A DNA stretch of 6,385 bases, taken from G039029935 sp039029935 (lineage in GTDB: Bacteria > Chloroflexota > Anaerolineae > Caldilineales > Caldilineaceae). A model generated the notes under the pieces. The model had not been told where the DNA came from. It worked only from the letters and a program-made list of their open reading frames with translations, and did not search any database. Made by a program: the position numbers and the translations under genes. Shown piece by piece: positions 1 through 5,218 of the stretch (the stretch's first letter is position 1; each line of letters begins with the position of its first letter). The stretch is from contig JBCCFC010000821.1 of the NCBI GenBank assembly GCA_039029935.1, positions 1-6,385 on the forward strand, read 5' to 3'.

Positions 1-339
1 GAATGATTTACGGTTGGCGCGACGTCGTAGTGCAAATTAAGTGTTAACTCGCCGCAGTCACAATGAGATTGTCAAGTCCTTATATATATTTACACAAAAT
101 TCTTCATCTTCCTATCAAAATACACGGTAATTTTTGATGAGAAGTTATACAAGCTAAGGTTATTTATTTTGCACAAATGACAACGAATAGCTGATGTGTG
201 AGGAATAGTACAAACCAAACTGGCGGGATAGACCTGCAAACCTTGACAGTGGCTCAAAATGTGCTACCCTCGAAAATGCGACGGGCGACCGAGCGAAAGC
301 AAGCGCGCGAGTCACCAAGCCCAAGGATGTAGACACCAG
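1..339. other. Intergenic stretch with no supportable gene; probable outer end of the IS3 remnant at its right edge
   Basis: The stretch from about 60 to 220 is A+T-rich and stops are frequent in every frame. A short open frame enters from the left edge and stops at about position 40, with a basic tail LARRRSAN. It could be the end of an upstream gene, but 12 residues cannot be assigned. Just outside the transposase stop codon, positions about 313-337, read on the minus strand, give a TGTCTACATCCTTGGGCTTGG-like stretch (20 bases: GTCTACATCCTTGGGCTTGG). This resembles the terminal-repeat style of some IS3-family elements. No partner repeat exists in the window because the other IS end is gone, so the boundary is not proven. 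From about 255 to 339 the base composition becomes more G+C-rich, like the transposase fragment. Confidence 0.5.
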
Positions 340-730
340 CTATGACGAGGTATGGATCTCACGAGGTGTCTTGAACGCAAGCGCAAGGTGAGGTCGCTCA
401 TCGTTGTAAAGCTGGAATGGCTTGACGTGTCGCTTGCCTCGCCTGCTTGGTATCCGCAAAGCGTTGTCCGAGGAGATACTCGGATTTGAGAATGCCATTG
501 ACTCGTTCAGCCATCGCATTGTCATAGCAGTTGCCAACCTCGCCCATACTCGACTGGATATGGTAGCGTTTGAGACGCTGCCGATAGGCTTGACAGGTAT
601 ACTGGATGCCGTGGTCGCTATGATGAATGAGACCACAGAGTGGGCGCTTGGCTTGACGAATCGCCATATTGAGTGCCCGCATCGCCTCTTCAACCGCAAG
701 CGACTCTGAGACATCATAGCCAACGATGAA
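340..730 (-). pseudogene. IS3-family transposase (OrfB) remnant, 3' part only, frameshifted
   Basis: This is the C-terminal part of an IS3-type DDE integrase-fold transposase, which would cut and join IS ends. Read on the minus strand, the protein begins near RFIVGYDVS. It continues through HSDHGIQY, where the second catalytic Asp is at 614-616, and NCYDNAMAERVNGILKSE, where the catalytic Glu is at 506-508. Asp and Glu are separated by 35 residues, exactly the DD(35)E spacing of this family. It ends in the typical tail LYNDERPHLAL followed by TPRE. The first catalytic Asp, the helix-turn-helix part and OrfA are absent. The tail lies in a different frame from the core: an extra base at about 414-415 (minus-strand ATTCCAGC, where ATTCAGC would read IQLYND) breaks the frame. 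An in-frame stop lies directly upstream of the preserved region. The copy is therefore dead twice over. Family assignment is secure; subgroup is unknown. Confidence 0.9.
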
Positions 731-746
731 ACGCAACAATATCTAA

Positions 747-1227
747 CCACGCGCCATCATTCCGATTATATTTTATCATGGTGACGAGAACTGGAACATA
801 GACCGCCAATTTGCAGCATTATTTAAATATGTTGATCCCCCGTTGCAGAAATTTATCCCGCATTTTGAATATATCCTCATTGATTTGAGCAAGAAATCAG
901 ATGATGATATTGAGCAGTTGGTTCCTTCTGGGGCTTTACAAACGGGTCCACTTGCTCTAAAATATATTTTCAGTCAAGGGTTAGAAGATAGACTCATTAA
1001 CGAAACATCGAAAATCAATTTTTGGTATTCTGAGACACATGTTGCCTATAAGTGAAACAGACCAGGAGACTGTAGGAACTGAGCTTGAAAAAATTAATGA
1101 GATGGATGCTCTTTACAGATTAACTGATGCGGCACCAGAGGCTACAAGAAATGGATTGACCTATTTTATGCAACAACTTTTTATTGAAAGTAATGCGAGT
1201 ACAATGGAAAGTCGTGCCAGTGTATAA
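747..1227 (+). pseudogene. Rpn-family (PD-(D/E)XK, recombination-promoting nuclease / putative transposase) remnant, 3' part, frameshifted
   Basis: An open frame begins after a stop at 744-746 with PRAIIPIIFYHGDENWNID and continues with FIPHFEYILIDLSK, then a LALKYIFS segment. The pattern (hydrophobic IPIIFYHG, then PHFEYILIDLS, then a LKYIFS-like helix) is characteristic of the middle and C-terminal part of Rpn/YhgA-like proteins, DNA endonucleases linked to RecA-independent recombination. The N-terminal part with the PD-(D/E)XK catalytic residues is missing. The first frame stops at 1053-1055. Homologous-looking sequence resumes one base out of frame (ISETDQETVGTELEKI, from about 1048) and ends at 1225-1227. 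A single extra base near 1050 explains this. No credible start codon with a ribosome binding site precedes 747, because the upstream DNA is the opposed transposase remnant. Assignment of the second segment (1048-1227) is less certain than the first; it could be a divergent or unrelated tail. Confidence 0.72.
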
Positions 1228-1270
1228 GTAGATTACAGCCGTTACACGAAGCCCGTTCAATCTTTACAGG

Positions 1271-1297
1271 AAAGCTGGTCAAGAGACTGGCTTTTTT
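1271..1297 (+). terminator. Rho-independent terminator after the Rpn remnant
   Basis: The arm AAAGCTGGTC (1271-1280) pairs with GACTGGCTTT (1285-1294) across a four-base AAGA loop, giving ten pairs of which two are G-U. The 3' side runs directly into a tract of six T (1292-1297). It ends 65 bases before the CHAT-NACHT start at 1363, so it should insulate that gene from transcription coming through the Rpn remnant. Confidence 0.75.
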
Positions 1298-1343
1298 GTA
1301 TTGAGGCGGTGGCATGTTATGGTCAAGTCTGTTAAAATTATGC

Positions 1344-1350
1344 AGGAGGT
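1344..1350 (+). promoter_or_regulatory. Strong Shine-Dalgarno sequence upstream of the CHAT-NACHT gene
   Basis: AGGAGGT is a near-perfect anti-16S match. It lies 12 bases before the TTG at 1363, which is slightly long, and only 4 bases before an ATG at 1355 that opens a 7-codon frame (stop at 1376-1378). It is about 100 bases from the first in-frame ATG at 1450, which itself has no recognisable Shine-Dalgarno sequence. This site is the main argument for the TTG start, but its placement is not ideal for any of the candidates. Confidence 0.6.
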
Positions 1351-1362
1351 AGGAATGCGAAT

Positions 1363-4300
1363 TTGGCAAAGATATTGACTATCGACATCCATGTCCAACA
1401 ATACTTCAGTGATAGCATTACTCCATATTTCCACAAAAAGACAATACCTATGAACTATTTAGACTTTACACTACGTGCCCGTGACTGGGCCATGATCGAC
1501 CGTCAAACCAGTGAATTCCAAATTGAAGTCCTCGAATCACCTGCGGGGGAAATGCGCACTGCCGAAACCGTGCAGTACAATGAGCGTACACTTATGCAAC
1601 CGTTGCTACGGCTTCAAGAAAAGCTGATTGATTCGGATCGCCTGCGTACATTGGGACAGTCATTGGCCGATATCCTGCTGCCAGAACGGGTACGAGAATT
1701 GCTCTTAAGCAGTCTGAATGCCTTGGACGAAGACGAGGGGTTACGGCTGCGCTTACAACTCAATCACCCAGAACTTGCCAACTTGCCTTGGGAATATCTC
1801 TACCTCAACCGCATGGGCATTCCTGAATCGTTAGAGTCGTCATCATCGCTCGATGGCTTTCTGGCCTTGGACCCGCGCGTCTCGATTGTACGTCATGAAG
1901 CACTGCCCAAAGCCCGCCAGTCGATTGAGGTGACACCACCGTTGAAATTTGTGGCTGGGTTTGCCGAGCCGCTGGATTTGGACCCGCTCAACCTTGCCAA
2001 TGAACGGCGTCTGCTCGAACGTGCCTTGACCGACTCTGAAGATGTCAGCAACAAGATTAAGCCCACCTATATCGACCACCTCACCATTCCTAAACTCGAA
2101 CAGAGTATCACTGGGGCACATATCTTTCACTTTGCGGGACATGGTGTCTTTTTTACCAATGACACGGCGTCTGACCGTGAATCCAGTACAGTTGCAGGGC
2201 AAGGAGCCATTGTCCTTGAGAATGAATCCGGTGAGGCAACGCCCTTTTTTGGCGATAAACTAGCACGGCTATTGTCACAGACACGCTTGGTGGTGATGGG
2301 TGCCTGTGAGTCCGGGCGACGTGACGATGTTAACGTATGGAGTGGCGTGGCCCCTGCACTCATGTTGGCTGGTATACCCGCCGTCGTCGCCATGCAGTAT
2401 CAAATTTATGACGAATCGGCCCTGGCCTTTGCGCGCCGCTTCTACCAATGCATTGCCCTTGGTCAGTCCATTGACGAAGCGATGGTGCAGGGGCGGCTGG
2501 CAATCCTCAATCTGGAAGTAGTTCCTGGCGACCCCACTGAACTGGACTTTGGTGTGCCTGTTCTCTATATGCGTTCTGAAGATGGTCTTCTCTTCCCTGA
2601 AGTAAATCGGGTTGTGGATGACACGCTAAAGAATGAACGGCTGAGACGCTTTACCGAAAACCTTGTCGAAAATCTTGCGGAGCAAATTACACCCGAACCT
2701 GTAACCCCACCCAGTTGGGATACGATGATCCGATATCTCAATATTGTCAGCCAACCAGATTCTCCCCCCGAATATGCATCCGAGGGGTTGAAAACGTTGT
2801 GGTCAATTCCCTTCTATGCCAAAGTAGAGGAAGGGATGATTGAGCACCGCCATGAATTATTTAAAGCAGCCACCATTATGCTCAATCGCAATCGCCGGAT
2901 CAATGGCGCACAACGTGTCACACTTTTGGCCGAGAGCGGGTCTGGCAAGACACCTGCGCTGCGCTATCTCATGAATCGCGTGGCTCAACGGACACTGAGA
3001 CATATTGAACGCAGCCACGAGTCCGACAAGGAGTTTAGCTGGCTGCTCGCCACCATCCCGATTTTTCTTCAAATCTCCGATTTAGGCACAGGGTTGTCTC
3101 TGCCCATTCTTGTGCGCGATGCCATCAATCGCCACCTACTCCAAGACCCCGAAGCCGAAGCCCTGACCGTCGAGGAAACCAATCTATTGCTTTCGGAGTA
3201 TCGCTGTATGCTGCTCTTTGATGGGTTGGATCAGCTAGGGCGCACAAGCACAAACCTCAGCCACAGCAATGAAAGCAGTAGCATCAGCATCAACAGCTTA
3301 CAGACCATCCGTCGCTTTATGGAGTTACATCCCTATCAACAGCATGTCGTCTCCTGCTCAACGGTCAACTATCACAACCAACTTGGCACATCGGACATTA
3401 TCTATTTGGACCACCTCAATGAAGAGGAAGCACGCTCTGTTTTGGGCGATACATACTACCGCGTATTGAGTACCGGACTGCGCGAGTTGGCACGCAATCG
3501 CTCTATGCTAGAGATCATCCTTGAATTGGAGTATACGCCACCAGGGGCAGAACTGCAAGGGGTTGCTGGCGATCCATCTATCTCCACACCTGCCCTTAAA
3601 AATAAAGGCCAATTGTTGCGTCACCTCAATCGACGGCGGCTTGGCTTAGAGGGTGATCTAGGATACCTCCCCCCCAATGACCTGCCCGCAGAATTGCTAG
3701 AGGGGCTGCTTGAAGAATTGGCCTTTTACATGCAGCGTAACCATGTGGATTCTTGCAGCGAACAGCTTGCGATGGAGGTCACACGTACCTACTTGACGGC
3801 TTGGGATTCACCCTATAACTGGCGCTCCTTGATTCATGCCCTGCGTGATTTGGGGTTTATCCGGCGAGATGCCTACCGAGAATGGCATTTCCAGAGCCAA
3901 ACGACGCGGTCCTATTATGCAGGGGAGTATCTGGCTGCTAATCCGAGCGACATCGCCATTGTCCTACAGGAACTTGACAGTCTTTGGTGGCGTGGAACCT
4001 TGGAGGTGTTAATCGGGTTGACGCTTGACCCGGATGAACTGATGTTAAACCTGATTGATCGTGATGTCTTTGTCGCGGCGCACTGTAAGCAGTTTTTGGG
4101 CGAAGTGTACAATCAGCAGGTCGAGGATGCGATGGTGGATGCCATGATTGAACAGTTGCCCAAGGAAACACCCGAAAATCGCGAAAAAATTGTGGAGATG
4201 CTTGGTCAGACGGGACATCCACGTGCCGCTGAGTCCCTGTTGCGGCTCTTGCATCGTGAATGGGCCAGCCGCGTCGTCATCGCCATCGCCCGTTCGATCT

Positions 4301-5055
4301 GGGTGTGGTCGATGAAGAATCCTGATGTTTCCTTAGAAGAAACTGAGCGCGAAGTCGTCAACGCCACGCGTAACAACCCCAAAATTGTCGCCCAACTGAT
4401 GGGCATTTATCGCAAAGCCATCCAAAAAGACGGGCAAGCTCGTGCGCCCTATCGACAGTTGTTGATCAACCGTATGAACGACCCGGCACAGTTTGAATTG
4501 GCGCGTGGGCTATGTGCTGTCGGGCTTGGCTTCATTGCCGACGATGATGCGGTCAATGCTTTGCTCGAAGTGTTCTATGATGCGGATGTCGATGACTTTG
4601 TGGCTTGGTGTGCCACCGATGCGCTGGTTCAATTGCCTCAAAAACGCAACATTGAGTCCTATGCCGTGCAGCTATACACCAACGCAGAATACCAATCCAA
4701 AGCTTGGGCACACCATCGCTCACGCGCGGTTTACCTGATGGGACGTGTCTGTACACGCCCAGAAACCAGCCGTGAACTGCTCAAAGCCTTGAATGATTTT
4801 AACTATCTCGTGCGCGGCTATGCTGTCCAATCGGTTGCCCTGCTGGACCTACGCGAAGCGCGGGAATTGCTCGAAAATATGCTGGACAAAGAGCATGATC
4901 ATTGGACACTGCGCCGTATTGCCAAAGGGCTGGGCATGATTGGAACAATAGACTCGATTCCTGTGCTGGAGCGTCATCTTCGTAATGATACAATCCGCAT
5001 CCGATGGATGGTACGGTCAGCGATTAAGGAGATCAGAAACCGTTATGAACTTTGA
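1363..5055 (+). CDS. CHAT caspase-like protease fused to NACHT STAND NTPase and HEAT-like repeats
   Basis: Probable signal-activated cytoplasmic protease with 1230 codons from TTG 1363. The domain order is as follows. CHAT protease (about residues 130-415) has the family's LPWEYL segment at 141-146, HFAGHG with catalytic His260, and GACESG with catalytic Cys315. A linker spans about 420-500. The NACHT-type NTPase has Walker A AESGSGKT with K529 and Walker B LLFDGLDQ with D620/D623. The NACHT-proximal helical region ends in HFQSQTTRSYYAGEYL (842-857), the counterpart of the family's FxHxTxQEYFAA motif. HEAT-like helical repeats run from about 935 to 1225. No signal peptide or membrane segment is seen. 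In this family the repeats sense a ligand, the NTPase oligomerises and the protease is released; the ligand and substrate here are unknown. Odd points: Gln624 replaces the usual Glu after the Walker B Asp, and Ala523 replaces the first P-loop Gly. The start is uncertain: TTG 1363 has the Shine-Dalgarno, but ATG 1450 (MNYLDF, 1201 aa) is where CHAT proteins usually begin. Confidence 0.9.
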   Translation: MAKILTIDIHVQQYFSDSITPYFHKKTIPMNYLDFTLRARDWAMIDRQTSEFQIEVLESPAGEMRTAETVQYNERTLMQPLLRLQEKLIDSDRLRTLGQSLADILLPERVRELLLSSLNALDEDEGLRLRLQLNHPELANLPWEYLYLNRMGIPESLESSSSLDGFLALDPRVSIVRHEALPKARQSIEVTPPLKFVAGFAEPLDLDPLNLANERRLLERALTDSEDVSNKIKPTYIDHLTIPKLEQSITGAHIFHFAGHGVFFTNDTASDRESSTVAGQGAIVLENESGEATPFFGDKLARLLSQTRLVVMGACESGRRDDVNVWSGVAPALMLAGIPAVVAMQYQIYDESALAFARRFYQCIALGQSIDEAMVQGRLAILNLEVVPGDPTELDFGVPVLYMRSEDGLLFPEVNRVVDDTLKNERLRRFTENLVENLAEQITPEPVTPPSWDTMIRYLNIVSQPDSPPEYASEGLKTLWSIPFYAKVEEGMIEHRHELFKAATIMLNRNRRINGAQRVTLLAESGSGKTPALRYLMNRVAQRTLRHIERSHESDKEFSWLLATIPIFLQISDLGTGLSLPILVRDAINRHLLQDPEAEALTVEETNLLLSEYRCMLLFDGLDQLGRTSTNLSHSNESSSISINSLQTIRRFMELHPYQQHVVSCSTVNYHNQLGTSDIIYLDHLNEEEARSVLGDTYYRVLSTGLRELARNRSMLEIILELEYTPPGAELQGVAGDPSISTPALKNKGQLLRHLNRRRLGLEGDLGYLPPNDLPAELLEGLLEELAFYMQRNHVDSCSEQLAMEVTRTYLTAWDSPYNWRSLIHALRDLGFIRRDAYREWHFQSQTTRSYYAGEYLAANPSDIAIVLQELDSLWWRGTLEVLIGLTLDPDELMLNLIDRDVFVAAHCKQFLGEVYNQQVEDAMVDAMIEQLPKETPENREKIVEMLGQTGHPRAAESLLRLLHREWASRVVIAIARSIWVWSMKNPDVSLEETEREVVNATRNNPKIVAQLMGIYRKAIQKDGQARAPYRQLLINRMNDPAQFELARGLCAVGLGFIADDDAVNALLEVFYDADVDDFVAWCATDALVQLPQKRNIESYAVQLYTNAEYQSKAWAHHRSRAVYLMGRVCTRPETSRELLKALNDFNYLVRGYAVQSVALLDLREARELLENMLDKEHDHWTLRRIAKGLGMIGTIDSIPVLERHLRNDTIRIRWMVRSAIKEIRNRYEL

Positions 5056-5062
5056 ACTTTAC

Positions 5063-5114
5063 TGAAACATAAATATTTGTTGACACGATAACAAAACTGC
5101 TGATTTGTGTTTCA
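5063..5114. repeat. Nested inverted repeat between the CHAT-NACHT and LRR genes
   Basis: TGAAACATAAAT (5063-5074) is matched by ATTTGTGTTTCA (5103-5114): twelve pairs with one G-T mismatch across a 28-base gap. Inside that gap TTTGTT (5076-5081) and AACAAA (5090-5095) form a second perfect inverted repeat around an 8-base loop. The outer right arm covers the predicted -35 of the LRR promoter. No T tract follows on either strand, so a classic intrinsic terminator is not supported. An operator for a dimeric repressor, or a structured 3' end of the CHAT-NACHT mRNA, are both possible. Confidence 0.55.
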
Positions 5115-5132
5115 AAAAAATATGTGTATAAT
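5105..5132 (+). promoter_or_regulatory. Candidate sigma-70-type promoter of the LRR gene
   Basis: A perfect -10 hexamer TATAAT lies at 5127-5132. Sixteen bases upstream is TTGTGT (5105-5110), matching the first three and most conserved bases of the -35 consensus. Transcription would start near 5139, leaving a leader of about 80 bases. A TTGACA at 5080-5085 is a better -35 by itself but lies 41 bases from this -10, too far to pair with it. Confidence 0.5.
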
Positions 5133-5204
5133 AAACCCCACTACTTCATTTGTGGTTGCCAAATCTGACCGTGCAGCCCAAACTCAATATGATTTTTTCT
5201 CGAA

Positions 5205-5210
5205 AAGGAG
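5205..5210 (+). promoter_or_regulatory. Ribosome binding site of the LRR gene
   Basis: AAGGAG ends eight bases before the ATG at 5219-5221, an ideal spacing. Together with the signal peptide that follows, this fixes the start of the LRR gene. Confidence 0.8.
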
Positions 5211-5218
5211 CAATCATC

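Noticed and set aside
20..27. CGACGTCG palindrome near the left edge
   Set aside because: It is only eight bases and isolated, with no second copy or neighbouring regulatory element.
422..709. Plus-strand open frame of 95 codons across the transposase remnant
   Set aside because: It is the complement of the recognisable minus-strand transposase, has no family-like motif and no ribosome binding site.
1375..1405. TTGACT (1375-1380) with AATACT (1400-1405) as a promoter that would make ATG 1450 the only start
   Set aside because: The spacing is 19 bases and the -10 matches only four of six positions, so it is too weak to call.
1843..2393. Minus-strand and alternate-frame open frames inside the CHAT-NACHT gene
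   Set aside because: They lie opposite or out of frame with a strongly supported coding region (catalytic motifs intact), and their translations are low-complexity or Cys/Arg-rich with no family resemblance.
1363..5055. Assignment of the CHAT protein to a type III-E CRISPR (TPR-CHAT) system
   Set aside because: The repeats are HEAT-like rather than TPR, the CHAT domain is N-terminal and fused to a NACHT NTPase, and there is no CRISPR array or effector gene in the window.
5080..5085. Perfect TTGACA -35 hexamer
   Set aside because: No acceptable -10 lies 16-18 bases downstream; the TATAAT is 41 bases away. It is also inside the nested inverted repeat.
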